A stretch of 64,000 nt of DNA, taken from Thermobifida halotolerans (GTDB lineage: Bacteria > Actinomycetota > Actinomycetes > Streptosporangiales > Streptosporangiaceae). Location of the stretch: contig NZ_CP063196.1 in NCBI RefSeq assembly GCF_003574835.2, positions 2,604,001-2,668,000 of the forward strand, in the 5' to 3' direction. A model generated the notes under the pieces. The model was not told the DNA's origin. It saw nothing but the letters and a program-made list of their open reading frames with translations, and searched no databases. How positions within the stretch are numbered: the stretch's first letter is position 1; every line of letters starts with the position of its first letter. Below, piece by piece: positions 53,590-61,967 of the stretch. Both the position numbers and the translations under genes were made by a program.

Positions 53590-54374
53590 CACGCTCCCTC
53601 CGTTCCCGAAACCGCGGCACGGCCGGTCCGGCGGGACACGGGATTGTCGGCGGCTCCGGTGATGGCCGCCACGATCTCTTCGTAACTGGTGTCCTCGACC
53701 CGGAAGTCACCGGCGTTGCGTCCCAGGCGCAGAACCACGGCGCGGTCGGCGACCGCGCGCACGTCGGCCATGTTGTGGCTGATCAGGATAACTCCGAGCC
53801 CCTGGTCCCGGAGCCGTTCGATGAGGTCGAGGACCTGGGCGGTCTGGGCCACGCCCAGGGCCGCGGTGGGCTCGTCCAGCATGACGACCTTGGGGTCGCC
53901 CAGCAGGGAGCGGGCGATCGCGATGATCTGGCGCTGTCCCCCGGACAGGGAGGCCACGGGCACCCGCAGGCTGGGGATGCGCACGGACAGCGAGTCCAGG
54001 AGCTCCTGGGCGCGCCGCTCCATCTCCAGTTCGTCCAGCACTCCGGCCGCGGTGCGCTCGCTGCCGAGGAACAGGTTGGCGACGATGTCCAGATTGTCGC
54101 AGAGCGCGAGGTCCTGGTAGATGGTCGCGATGCCGAGGTGTTGGGCGTCGCTCGGGCGGTTGACCTTGACCGGTCGCCCCTCCCACAGGATCACGCCGCT
54201 GTCGGCGGGGTTGACGCCCGCGATGACCTTGACGAGGGTCGATTTTCCGGCGCCGTTGTCGCCCAGCAGCGCCACGACCTCGCCCGGGTGGACGCTCAGA
54301 TCGACGTCGCTGAGCGCCTGCACCGCGCCGAACCTCTTGGAAATCCCGGACAGCTCCAGGATTGGTTGTGTCAT
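53589..54374 (-). CDS. xylG: Sugar ABC transporter ATPase, single-domain
   Basis: A 261-residue ATPase: Walker A LGDNGAGKSTLVK, Q-loop YQDLALCDN, signature LSGGQRQIIAIAR, Walker B VVMLDEPTAALG, switch His ISHNMADV. Xylose/ribose importers usually have a fused double ATPase of about 500 residues; this one has a single domain, like FrcA-type proteins, and would work as a homodimer. ATG 54374 follows GAGGAAA. It is 215 bases downstream of the binding-protein gene. Confidence 0.9.
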   Translation of the reverse strand: MTQPILELSGISKRFGAVQALSDVDLSVHPGEVVALLGDNGAGKSTLVKVIAGVNPADSGVILWEGRPVKVNRPSDAQHLGIATIYQDLALCDNLDIVANLFLGSERTAAGVLDELEMERRAQELLDSLSVRIPSLRVPVASLSGGQRQIIAIARSLLGDPKVVMLDEPTAALGVAQTAQVLDLIERLRDQGLGVILISHNMADVRAVADRAVVLRLGRNAGDFRVEDTSYEEIVAAITGAADNPVSRRTGRAAVSGTEGA

Positions 54375-54589
54375 AACGTTTCCTCGTGGTGATCCGCTGA
54401 TCGAGAGGGCCGGTCCGGTATGCGGCCCGGCCCCGGTCCGGCTTCCGGGAAGGGACCGGAGCGGGACGGGGCCGACCCTCCCGTCGTGTGGGCCGACGGT
54501 CGGCTCCGTCCCCGCGGGGTCCGCGGCGTGCCGGGTGGGGACACCGACCCGCGGCCCCGCGTGCGCTCCGCCTGGGGCTCGGACGGCTC

Positions 54590-55720
54590 CTAGGCCCCGG
54601 CTCCCTTGCACAGGTCGGTGTCGGCGTACTCGTCGGTGCAGATCTCCTCGACGGTGTAGAAACCGTCGGAGATGACCGTGTCCTCGATGTTCTCGGCGGT
54701 GACCGCGATCGGTTCCAGCAGTACCGCGGGGACGGTCTCGCCCGCTCCGTCGGTGGCCTCGGTCAGCGGGTGCTCGTCGGTGCCCTGGTACTCCTCGCCC
54801 GTGGCGGCGGCGACGGCCATGGCGGCGGCCACCTCGGCCTCGGGCCTGATGGCCTTGTAGACCGTCATGTACTGGTCGCCGGAGATGATGCGCTGGATGC
54901 CGGCGAGTTCGGCGTCCTGCCCGGTGATGGGGGGCATCTCGTCCACGCCCGCGCTCTTGAGCGCGGCGATGATGCCGGCGGCCATGCCGTCGTTGGCGCT
55001 GTAGACGCCGCTGATGTTGTCCGCCCCGATGGAGGTGATGGCCTGCTCCATCTGCTGCTGGGCCTTGTCGGGCGACCAGTCGGCGGTGTCGTACTCGGCG
55101 CCGATCTCGACCTGGCCGTCGAGGATCTCGTGCGCGCCGGCCTTGAAGTCGGCGGCGTTGGGGTCGGTGGGGGACCCGTTGATCATGACGATCGGGCCGT
55201 CGCCCGCGGTGCCCGCCTTCTCCATGCCCTCGATGAGCGCCTCGCCCTGGACCCGGCCGACGGTCTTGTTGTCGAAGGAGACGTAGTAGTCCACGCCGCC
55301 CTGGGCCAGCCGGTCGTAGGCGACGACCGGGACGCCCTGCCCCTTGGCCTGCTGGACGATGCTGCCCGCCGCCTCGGCGTCGACGGCGTCCAGGACCAGG
55401 ACGTCGACGCCCTCGGTCAGCATGGCCTCGGCCTGCGACTGCTGCTTGGACACGTCCTGGTCGGCGTTCTGGTAGGAGACCTCGCAGTTGGGGCAGAGTT
55501 CGGCGACCGCCTCCTCGAAGTAGGGCCGGTCGAACTTCTCGTAGCGTGCGGTCTTGGACTCGGGCAGCAGCAGCCCGATGGTGAAGCCCTCCTCGACGGA
55601 GGCGGCTTCCTGCTCTCCGTCGCCTCCGGTCGTGGTCGCGCCGCATCCGGCCGCGGCCAGCGCCGCGACGGCGGCGATGCCCGCCGCGAAGCGGCGGACG
55701 AACGTGTTTCGGTTGCTCAT
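54590..55720 (-). CDS. xylF: Sugar ABC transporter substrate-binding lipoprotein (xylose type)
   Basis: A 376-residue periplasmic-binding-protein type I lipoprotein. The signal ends in the lipobox ALAAAGCGA, then FTIGLLLPESKTARYEKFDR, VLVLDAVDAEAAGSIV, VPVVAYDRLAQGGVDYYVSFDN and MINGSPTDPNAADF are the XylF/ChvE-like marks. It captures a pentose such as xylose outside the membrane for the permease and ATPase encoded next. ATG 55720 has GAGGAGGT. The 215-base gap before the ATPase gene contains stems that may adjust the ratio of binding protein to transporter. Confidence 0.9.
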   Translation of the reverse strand: MSNRNTFVRRFAAGIAAVAALAAAGCGATTTGGDGEQEAASVEEGFTIGLLLPESKTARYEKFDRPYFEEAVAELCPNCEVSYQNADQDVSKQQSQAEAMLTEGVDVLVLDAVDAEAAGSIVQQAKGQGVPVVAYDRLAQGGVDYYVSFDNKTVGRVQGEALIEGMEKAGTAGDGPIVMINGSPTDPNAADFKAGAHEILDGQVEIGAEYDTADWSPDKAQQQMEQAITSIGADNISGVYSANDGMAAGIIAALKSAGVDEMPPITGQDAELAGIQRIISGDQYMTVYKAIRPEAEVAAAMAVAAATGEEYQGTDEHPLTEATDGAGETVPAVLLEPIAVTAENIEDTVISDGFYTVEEICTDEYADTDLCKGAGA

Positions 55721-55831
55721 CGCTTTGACCTCCTCGGGGTCCACCGACATCGGGGGATCGGGGACCCTCCCACCTTCTACGTGGGCCGGGTCACTCGGTG
55801 GACCGATGTCGTGAAGTCAAACCTTTCGCAA

Positions 55832-55845
55832 CCTTGTCGTCAAGC
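55832..55845 (-). promoter_or_regulatory. ROK-regulator operator candidate upstream of the sugar ABC operon
   Basis: GCTTGACGACAAGG (minus strand) matches GCTTGAAGACAACG at 57200-57213, upstream of the ROK gene, at 12 of 14 positions. It lies about 115 bases before the xylF start, in a low-GC promoter region. Confidence 0.45.
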
Positions 55846-55974
55846 TTTGAACACATAACCGAAATGTCACGAAGCTTGGGTTCACCCCTTGAAGTTGGAG
55901 TAACTGCAGCTCACGCGGGCTTTCGGCGGAGGTGTGACCTTCTGTGAAGAACGGGAGGAACGTGGCCCGTCGGT

Positions 55975-57144
55975 TCAGAATGTGGAGGCAAGAGCGGCCC
56001 GCAGCGCCCCGCGCAGCGCGGCCCGGCCTCCCAGCTCCCCCGGAACGAGGCGGAGGTCGGCGAGCGCGCTGCCCAGCGTGCCCAGTTCCATCGCCCGCCG
56101 CATGGGGTCGAGCAGCAGCTCCCCCGACTCGGCGAGCTCGCCTCCGACGACCACCATCTGCGGGTTGAACATGTTGACCACGATCGCCACGCCCCGCCCC
56201 AGCGCGATGCCCGCCTCGGCGATGATCCGGCGGCACCCGGGATCGCCCGCACAGGCCGCCTCGACCAGGTCCGACAGTGCCGCGTCGGGGCCGATCCTGC
56301 TCTGCTGCGGCACCATGCCCAGCAGGTAGGGCGCGCCGACCAGCGTCTCCAGGCAGCCGCGGTTGCCGCACCGGCACACCTGTCCGCGCTCGTCGAGCCC
56401 GAGGTGGCCGATCTCCCCCGCGTTGCCGCTCGCCCCCCGGAACAGCCGCCCCTCGACGACCACGCCCGCGCCCACCCCCTGGGAGACGTTGACGTAGACG
56501 ACGTGCTCCACCCCCCGGGCGGCGCCCTCGGCGGTCTCGGCCAGCGCGCACAGGTTGGCGTCGTTGTCCACCCGCACCGCGAAGCCCAGACGCTGTCCCA
56601 GTTCGTCACCGGGGTCGAAGCCCGCCCAGCGCGGCATGCAGGTGATGTCGCCGATGCGGCCGCTGACCGGGTCGACCGGGCCGGGAACCGACGCCGCGGC
56701 TCCCGACACCATGGAGCGGTCCACCCGCGCCCGCGTCAGCAGGGTCTCGGTCAGCCAGACCGCGCGCCGTATCCCGCGGACGGGGTCCTCGGCCACGTCG
56801 TAGGTGATGCTCTCCTCCTGCAGGACACGCCCCCTGGTGTCCCCCAGCGCCACGGTGATGCGGGAGTAGGCGAAGTCGATGGCCACCAGCGCCCCCGGAG
56901 GGTGCAGCAGGGTGACCGCGCGTGCCCTGCGCCCGTTGGAGGAGGTCTCGCGCACCGACACCGTGCCCGTCGAGCGCAGGTCGCGCACGATGTTGGACAC
57001 GCTCGCGGCGGACAGGCCGGTGGCGCGGGCGATCTCGGCCTGGGTGAGCGTGCCGCCCCTGCGCAGCGCGGCGACCACCCGTTCCCGGTTGGCCTGGCGT
57101 AGGGCAGCCTGCGATCCCGGCGTGACCTGCGCGTCCGTCGTCAC
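55975..57144 (-). CDS. ROK-family transcriptional regulator (XylR-like)
   Basis: A 389-residue protein. The winged HTH at residues about 15-75 (RVVAALRRGGTLTQAEIARATGLSAASVSNIVRDL) precedes a ROK sugar-kinase-like domain with VAIDFAYSRITVALGD, VDNDANLCALAE, GVGAGVVVEGRLFRGASGNAGEIGH and the zinc motif CRCGNRGCLE. As a XylR/NagC-type repressor it probably controls the divergently placed sugar ABC operon, released by the sugar. The kinase residues for phosphotransfer appear partly kept, but the HTH fixes the main role. GTG 57144 has GGAG. Confidence 0.92.
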   Translation of the reverse strand: MTTDAQVTPGSQAALRQANRERVVAALRRGGTLTQAEIARATGLSAASVSNIVRDLRSTGTVSVRETSSNGRRARAVTLLHPPGALVAIDFAYSRITVALGDTRGRVLQEESITYDVAEDPVRGIRRAVWLTETLLTRARVDRSMVSGAAASVPGPVDPVSGRIGDITCMPRWAGFDPGDELGQRLGFAVRVDNDANLCALAETAEGAARGVEHVVYVNVSQGVGAGVVVEGRLFRGASGNAGEIGHLGLDERGQVCRCGNRGCLETLVGAPYLLGMVPQQSRIGPDAALSDLVEAACAGDPGCRRIIAEAGIALGRGVAIVVNMFNPQMVVVGGELAESGELLLDPMRRAMELGTLGSALADLRLVPGELGGRAALRGALRAALASTF

Positions 57145-57199
57145 TGGCGCTCCTTGTTCTGGCGGCGGGGGGTGAAGCCGTCGAAAGGGAGCTTACAAG

Positions 57200-57213
57200 G
57201 CTTGAAGACAACG
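57200..57213 (+). promoter_or_regulatory. ROK-regulator operator candidate upstream of the ROK gene
   Basis: GCTTGAAGACAACG is the second copy of the shared element, 56-69 bases before the ROK start codon, consistent with autoregulation. Confidence 0.4.
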
Positions 57214-57338
57214 GTTTGTCCCCGCTTGGGAGAAAGGCCCGTTTCTTAATGCTCTGTCGGCGGAAACGCCGCCTCCCCGGCGCTTCCGCCACCCTCCCGG
57301 TTCCGGAGCGGACGCCTCCGCACCCACTCCGGAGCGGG

Positions 57339-57764
57339 TCAGTAATCCATGCCGTCGTTCTCCGTGTAGCCCCCCTCGTCCATGCCCTCCTCCATGTACT
57401 CGCCCTCGCCCTCCATGTACTCGCCGTTCTCCTCCATGTACTCGCCGTCGTCCATGGAGCCCCCGTCCTCCATGTACTCCCCTTCGTCCATGCCCTCCTC
57501 CATGTACTCGCCGTTCTCCTCCATGTACTCCCCTTCGTCCATGGAGCCCCCGTCGTCACCGCCGGAGCCGCTTCCCCCGTTGGACCCGCCCCCGTCGGAC
57601 CCGCCGCCGCCGGAGCCACCGCCGTTCGTCTGGGAGTCGGGGTCGCCGCCGAGGGACACGCTGAAGTCACAGGCGGTGAGGCTGCCCATGGCGAGCAGCG
57701 CGATCAGGACCGCGGCGACAAGACGGCGTGCCGCGGCGGTCAGTTGTGTGGGACGAGCGGTCAT
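57339..57764 (-). CDS. Repetitive acidic lipoprotein, paralogue 1
   Basis: A 141-residue lipoprotein from ATG 57764 (GAGGAG site). The signal is AARRLVAAVLIALLAMGSLTAC with a lipobox. After a Gly/Ser linker comes a tandem region of about 70 residues built from EGEYMEENGEYMEEGMDE-like units rich in Glu, Asp, Met and Tyr. Low complexity suggests a surface-exposed flexible acidic protein; Met/acidic repeats could bind metal, but this is speculation. Its N-terminus is paralogous to the lipoprotein at 58683-58910, and both flank an ECF sigma gene. Confidence 0.75.
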   Translation of the reverse strand: MTARPTQLTAAARRLVAAVLIALLAMGSLTACDFSVSLGGDPDSQTNGGGSGGGGSDGGGSNGGSGSGGDDGGSMDEGEYMEENGEYMEEGMDEGEYMEDGGSMDDGEYMEENGEYMEGEGEYMEEGMDEGGYTENDGMDY

Positions 57765-58035
57765 CTGCGAACTCCTCTGGTCGGTCGGTGATCGAACCGG
57801 GTGAACGGAGGCCGCCCCTCGTCCGCGGGGTACCACCGGACCGGGTTCCACGGGAGACGAGGAGGTTGGCACGGCATCCGAACACATCTCTGATTCGCAG
57901 CAGAAACCGCAAAAGCGACCATAAGTCGCATAACACATCAATAACGGCTTTTTTGGAACGTTGTGGCAACCCGGGGTTCACCCTCGGTCGGCCACGGTGG
58001 AAGAGATCGCACTCCCGCACAAGGACGGTGGCTCC

Positions 58036-58659
58036 ATGCAGCCGGCAGTATCCCTCGAACCCACCCCCGGCCGCGACGACGGCTCCCCGTCCGTTCCGGC
58101 GCAGCCGCGCCCGGCCCCCCTCCGCGACGCCTCGATCTTCGGACGGGCCTACCGGGAACTGTCCGGTCCCGTGTCCGACCTGATCCACCGGATACTGCGC
58201 GATCCCGCACAGTCGGAGGAGGTCGTCCAGGAGGTGTTCCTGGAGGTGTGGCGCCTGGCCGCGCGCTTCGACCCGCAACGGGGCAGCCTGCGGTCCTGGG
58301 TGCTGACGATCGCCCACCGCCGCGCGGTGGACCGGGTCCGCGCCGAACGGGCCGCCGCCGACCGCGACGCCCGCGCCGGTGTCCTGGCGGAGCGGGACTC
58401 CTCCGTCGACACGGTCGTCGAACTCGTGATCCGCCTCATGGAATGCGAGAGGGTCCGCTTCTGCCTGAAGAAACTGACCGGACTGCAGCATGAGGCGGTC
58501 CGCCTCGTCTACTACTCCGGCCTCACCCAACGTGAGACCGCCGACCTGCTGGGGGTTCCCCTCACCACGGTCAAGGCGCGCCTGCGCGACGCGCTGCTGC
58601 GGCTGCGCGCCTGCGTGGACGACCGCGACGACGCCCCGCGCCGCCGCATGCCGGTGTGA
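58036..58659 (+). CDS. ECF RNA polymerase sigma factor (SigK/SigL-like)
   Basis: A 207-residue sigma-70 family ECF factor. Sigma-2 has DLIHRILRDPAQSEEVVQEVFLEVW and GSLRSWVLTIAHRRAVDRVR; sigma-4 has LTGLQHEAVRLVYYSGLTQRETADLLGVPLTTVKARLRDALLRL. No anti-sigma gene follows, unlike typical SigK loci. Instead it is flanked by two acidic lipoprotein genes with similar upstream DNA, which may be its targets. ATG 58036 follows AAGGACGGTGG; the N-terminal 30 residues are Pro-rich and variable. Confidence 0.9.
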   Translation: MQPAVSLEPTPGRDDGSPSVPAQPRPAPLRDASIFGRAYRELSGPVSDLIHRILRDPAQSEEVVQEVFLEVWRLAARFDPQRGSLRSWVLTIAHRRAVDRVRAERAAADRDARAGVLAERDSSVDTVVELVIRLMECERVRFCLKKLTGLQHEAVRLVYYSGLTQRETADLLGVPLTTVKARLRDALLRLRACVDDRDDAPRRRMPV

Positions 58660-58682
58660 CCCCGGGCGGGCCCGTCCTCGTC

Positions 58683-58910
58683 CTAGTCGTCGTCGCCGTC
58701 CTCCTCTTCGTCCTCGTCCCCGCCACCGTCGCCGTCCTCGTCCCCACCGCCGTTCTCCTCCTCCGAGCCGCCTCCCGGCGCCTGGGAGTCGCCGCCGAAC
58801 AGGCCGCCGAGGTCGCAGGCGGTCAGGGACCCGGTCATCAACAGGGCGATCGCCAACGCGGCCAGCAGGCGGCGCGCCGCCGTGGCCAGTTCGGTGATAC
58901 GGACGGTCAT
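58683..58910 (-). CDS. Acidic lipoprotein, paralogue 2
   Basis: A 75-residue lipoprotein from ATG 58910 (GAGGAG site). The signal AARRLLAALAIALLMTGSLTAC is nearly the same as in paralogue 1, followed by a Gly-rich linker and an Asp/Glu/Gly tail to the C-terminus. The GAGGAGT.CGCAGATG start context and about 45 bases upstream also match paralogue 1. It converges with the sigma gene. Function unknown. Confidence 0.75.
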   Translation of the reverse strand: MTVRITELATAARRLLAALAIALLMTGSLTACDLGGLFGGDSQAPGGGSEEENGGGDEDGDGGGDEDEEEDGDDD

Positions 58911-58968
58911 CTGCGGACTCCTCACGCTGGTCAGGTGGCCGGACCGAACGGGTGGACGGACCCGTTCC

Positions 58969-59022
58969 CCGGACGCTGTGTCGACCGCCGCTCCGCGGAG
59001 CGGCGGTCGACACAGCGTCCGG
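58969..59022. repeat. 54-bp perfect palindrome
   Basis: Bases 58969-58995 are the exact reverse complement of 58996-59022, with the centre TCCG|CGGA and internal GTCGAC sites. It lies in the divergent gap between lipoprotein 2 (-) and the kinase-like gene (+), so a simple terminator role does not fit. It is the longest perfect inverted repeat in the window. Confidence 0.75.
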
Positions 59023-59150
59023 CCCGACCGTTACCTACCCGGTCCCGGGAGGTCGCACAAGGGTGTGGGCCCCGCCGCGAGAATGTCCGCCGATCGGGTA
59101 TCACTCCACGGTGAACGGCGGTTGTCCGACGAGAGACGGGTGGTGACCGG

Positions 59151-59732
59151 TTGAGATCCGAAACGGTGACATCCCTGGCGCAGGCGGCGCGGCTCCGGCC
59201 CCCGCTGGCCGGAGGAGTGCGCGTGGTGGCGATCGAGGGGCGCTCGGGCGCGGGCACGACGGTCCTGGCCGACGCGCTCGCCGCCGAGACCGGTTGGCCG
59301 GTGTTCCACATGGACGAGGTGTGTTCGGAGCGGACCGGACCGGCCGCGTCGGTCGAACTGCTGGCCCTCTGGGTGGTCATGCCGCTGCTGAACGGCGCCG
59401 ACCCGCGGTGGCGGCGCTACGACCGGAAGCTCGGCCGCCCCGCCGAGTGGCACAGCATCCCCGTGGTCGACGGCCTGATCGTCGAGGGCTGCGGCTGCGG
59501 CGCGGCCGAGATCCGCCCCTACCTGTCCACCCTGGTGTGGGTCGACACCCCCGACGGGGTGCGCCACCAGTGTCCGGACGCCCAGGACGACGCGGCCGGC
59601 CACGCACCCCACCGCGCCACCCGGGCCCGGCAGGAGGAGAGCTTCTACGCCGAGCACTCCCCCTGGGAATACGCCGACGTGGTGGTTGACGGCGCCGCAC
59701 TCCGCCGGTCCCTCCGCAACGCCGGAGAGTAA
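59151..59732 (+). CDS. Uridine-kinase-like P-loop protein with altered Walker A
   Basis: A 193-residue protein similar to actinobacterial uridine/nucleoside-kinase-like proteins: VRVVAIEGRSGAGTTVLADAL, VFHMDEV, RRYDRKLGRPAEWHSIP, LIVEGCGCG and a WVDTPDGVR strand. The Walker A motif should read GxSGxGK(S/T), but the Lys codon is replaced by ACG (Thr). The protein may be inactive as a kinase or have a changed role. It starts at TTG 59151 after GGTGGTGACCGG; GTG 59166 is the alternative. It is followed at once by the iron-box promoter. Confidence 0.75.
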   Translation: MRSETVTSLAQAARLRPPLAGGVRVVAIEGRSGAGTTVLADALAAETGWPVFHMDEVCSERTGPAASVELLALWVVMPLLNGADPRWRRYDRKLGRPAEWHSIPVVDGLIVEGCGCGAAEIRPYLSTLVWVDTPDGVRHQCPDAQDDAAGHAPHRATRARQEESFYAEHSPWEYADVVVDGAALRRSLRNAGE

Positions 59733-59751
59733 TTAGGCTAGGCTCACCTTG
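59733..59751 (+). promoter_or_regulatory. IdeR/DtxR iron box 1
   Basis: TTAGGCTAGGCTCACCTTG at 59733-59751 fits the 19-bp DtxR/IdeR consensus TTAGGTTAGGCTAACCTAA at 14 positions. It begins at the stop of the kinase-like gene. It is expected to repress the iron importer when Fe2+ is plentiful. Confidence 0.8.
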
Positions 59752-59851
59752 CTTCCACTGGAAGGGCTTCTATATAGTCAGCCCCGGAAGCCATCCATCA
59801 TCACCATCCAATTATTACTCCCTGGCCTTCCCATGCCCTCACCAAGGGGTG

Positions 59852-59870
59852 TTTAGGGAAGCCTGACCTC
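59852..59870 (+). promoter_or_regulatory. IdeR/DtxR iron box 2
   Basis: TTAGGGAAGCCTGACCTCA at 59852-59870 is a second, slightly weaker box, 38 bases before the binding-protein start. A TATATAGT stretch near 59771-59778 between the two boxes is a possible -10. Confidence 0.7.
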
Positions 59871-59907
59871 ATTAGGTGGGAGTCCACCCCCCAGAAAGAG
59901 CGTTGCC

Positions 59908-60876
59908 ATGCCACAGCTTCGTCCCCGCGCCCTCCTGGCCGCGGCACTGCTCCCGGCCGTGCTCGCCCTCTCCGCCTGCGGGACCTCCGAATCCGCCGAG
60001 ACCGACCAGGAGAGCTCCGGCGGCGAGGAGATCACGGTCACCCACGCCCAGGGCGAGACCACGCTCGACGGAGTGCCCGAGAAGGTCGTCGTCTTCGACA
60101 TGAGCGTGCTGTCCACCCTCGACGAACTCGGTGTCGAACCCGTGGGTGTGCCCGAGATGCAGGACGGCTACCTTCCGGAGGAGCTGGCCCACTACGCCGA
60201 GGACGACGTCGCCAAGGTCGGCAGCCTCTTCGAACCCGACTACGAGGCCGTCAACGCCCTGGAACCGGACCTGATCATCGTCGCCGCACGTTCGGCCGCG
60301 GTCTACCCGGAGCTGTCGGAGATCGCCCCCACGATCGACATGACGATCGACAACGCCGACTTCCTGAACAGCTTCGAAGAGCGCACGATGGCGCTGGCGA
60401 GCATCTTCGGCAAGGAGGCCGAGGTCACCGAGCGCATCGACGCGATCAAGGCCGACATCGCCGAGGTCTCCGAGAACGCCTCCGACGCGGGCAGGGCGCT
60501 GATCCTGCGCGTCGAGGGCGCCGAGGCCACCGCCTACGGCCCCGGCTCGCGCTACGGCATCATCCACGACCCGCTCGGCGTCCCCGCGGTCGAGGACGAC
60601 TTCGCCACCGACGCCCGGCACGGTGACGCCGTCTCCTTCGAGTTCATCGCCGAGGCCAACCCCGACATCATGTTCGTCCAGGACCGCGAGGCCCCCGTCG
60701 GCGACACCAGCGGTCCCAACGCCACCGCCGTCCTCGACAACGACCTGGTCAACAGCACCAACGCCGCCAAGAACGACAAGATCGTCTACCTGGAGCTGTT
60801 CACCTGGTACCTGGCTCCCGGCGCGCTGTCCTCGGTCGAGGCGCAGATCGACACCGTCCGCGAAGCGATCGCCTGA
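59908..60876 (+). CDS. Iron-siderophore ABC transporter binding lipoprotein
   Basis: A 322-residue type III periplasmic-binding protein (FecB/FeuA class). The signal ends in ALSACGTS (lipobox), then EKVVVFDMSVLSTLDELGVE, PDLIIVAARSAAVYPELSEI and TVREAIA. The Asp/Glu pattern resembles petrobactin/catecholate-type YclQ proteins. It binds a ferric siderophore outside the cell for the two permeases and ATPase that follow. ATG 59908 has GAAAGAG upstream. Two IdeR boxes precede it, so expression should rise in iron starvation. Confidence 0.92.
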   Translation: MPQLRPRALLAAALLPAVLALSACGTSESAETDQESSGGEEITVTHAQGETTLDGVPEKVVVFDMSVLSTLDELGVEPVGVPEMQDGYLPEELAHYAEDDVAKVGSLFEPDYEAVNALEPDLIIVAARSAAVYPELSEIAPTIDMTIDNADFLNSFEERTMALASIFGKEAEVTERIDAIKADIAEVSENASDAGRALILRVEGAEATAYGPGSRYGIIHDPLGVPAVEDDFATDARHGDAVSFEFIAEANPDIMFVQDREAPVGDTSGPNATAVLDNDLVNSTNAAKNDKIVYLELFTWYLAPGALSSVEAQIDTVREAIA

Positions 60877-60889
60877 TCGGGCTGGCGCC

Positions 60890-61966
60890 ATGTCGGTCAC
60901 CGAGTCACCGTCCCTCTCCCGCACGGAGAGGCCCGCTCCCGCCCGGGGCGGGCGGACCAACCGGTCCGCCCGCCCCCCGCGGCGTCTCCGGACCCGGGGC
61001 GAGATCCGCGTCTGGCACCTCCTCGTCAGCGCGGTCGTCCTCGCACTGCTGGCACTGGGCTCGCTGTTCGTCGGAGTCAGCGACATCACCCCGACGGACC
61101 TGGTCACCGGCGACCCCGACAAGGTCCGCGTCTTCCTCGTCTCCCGGGTGCCGCGGATGGCCGCCATCCTGCTGGCCGGAATGGCGATGAGCGTCGCCGG
61201 ACTGATCATGCAGCACCTGACCCGCAACCGGTTCGTCTCCCCGTCCACCGCGGGCACCGTCGAGTCGGCCATGCTCGGCGTCCTGGTCGCCATCATCTTC
61301 TTCGGCTCGCAGTCGGTGATGGCGAAGATGGGCATCGCGGTCGTCTTCGCCCTGGCCGGAACGTTCGTCTTCCTGCAGTTGATCCGCCGCACCACCTTCC
61401 GCGACATGATCGTGGTGCCGCTCGTCGGCATCATGTTCGGCGGCGTGATCCAGGCGGTCACCACGTTCTTCGCCTACCGGATGGAGCTGTTGCAGTCACT
61501 GGACACCTGGTCCAACGGCGACTTCTCCGGAATCCTCAGCGGGCGCTACGAACTCCTCTACCTCGTCCTGGGCGCGCTTGCCATCGGCTACGTCTTCGCC
61601 GACCGGTTCACCGTGGCGGGCATGGGCGAGGAGTTCGCCCTCAACCTGGGCGTGTCCTACACCAGGGTGGTGAACGCGGGACTGGCGATCATCGCGGTGA
61701 TCACCGCCGTGGTGGTGGTCGTGGTCGGCGCGATCCCCTTCCTCGGTCTCATCGTCCCCAACATCGTCACCATGGCCCTGGGCGACAACCTGCGCCGGGT
61801 GCTGCCCGTGACCGCGCTGGGCGGCGCGGCGTTCGTCCTGGTCTGCGACGTCATCGGACGCACCGTCCGCTACCCCTACGAGATCCCCGTGGGCACCGTG
61901 GTGAGCGTGGTGGGCAGCGTCGTGTTCATCGCGCTGATCCTCAACAGCCGCAGGAAAGCCGTCTGA
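60890..61966 (+). CDS. Iron-siderophore ABC transporter permease 1 (FecCD family)
   Basis: A 358-residue FecCD permease with a roughly 45-residue Arg-rich N-terminal extension, about nine helices and the family motifs SRVPRMAAILLAGMAMSVAG, STAGTVESAMLG, and near the end VVGAIPFLGLIVPNIV (coupling helix Gly). It starts at ATG 60890, 13 bases after the binding-protein stop. It pairs as a heterodimer with the permease encoded next. Confidence 0.92.
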   Translation: MSVTESPSLSRTERPAPARGGRTNRSARPPRRLRTRGEIRVWHLLVSAVVLALLALGSLFVGVSDITPTDLVTGDPDKVRVFLVSRVPRMAAILLAGMAMSVAGLIMQHLTRNRFVSPSTAGTVESAMLGVLVAIIFFGSQSVMAKMGIAVVFALAGTFVFLQLIRRTTFRDMIVVPLVGIMFGGVIQAVTTFFAYRMELLQSLDTWSNGDFSGILSGRYELLYLVLGALAIGYVFADRFTVAGMGEEFALNLGVSYTRVVNAGLAIIAVITAVVVVVVGAIPFLGLIVPNIVTMALGDNLRRVLPVTALGGAAFVLVCDVIGRTVRYPYEIPVGTVVSVVGSVVFIALILNSRRKAV

Positions 61967-61967
61967 C

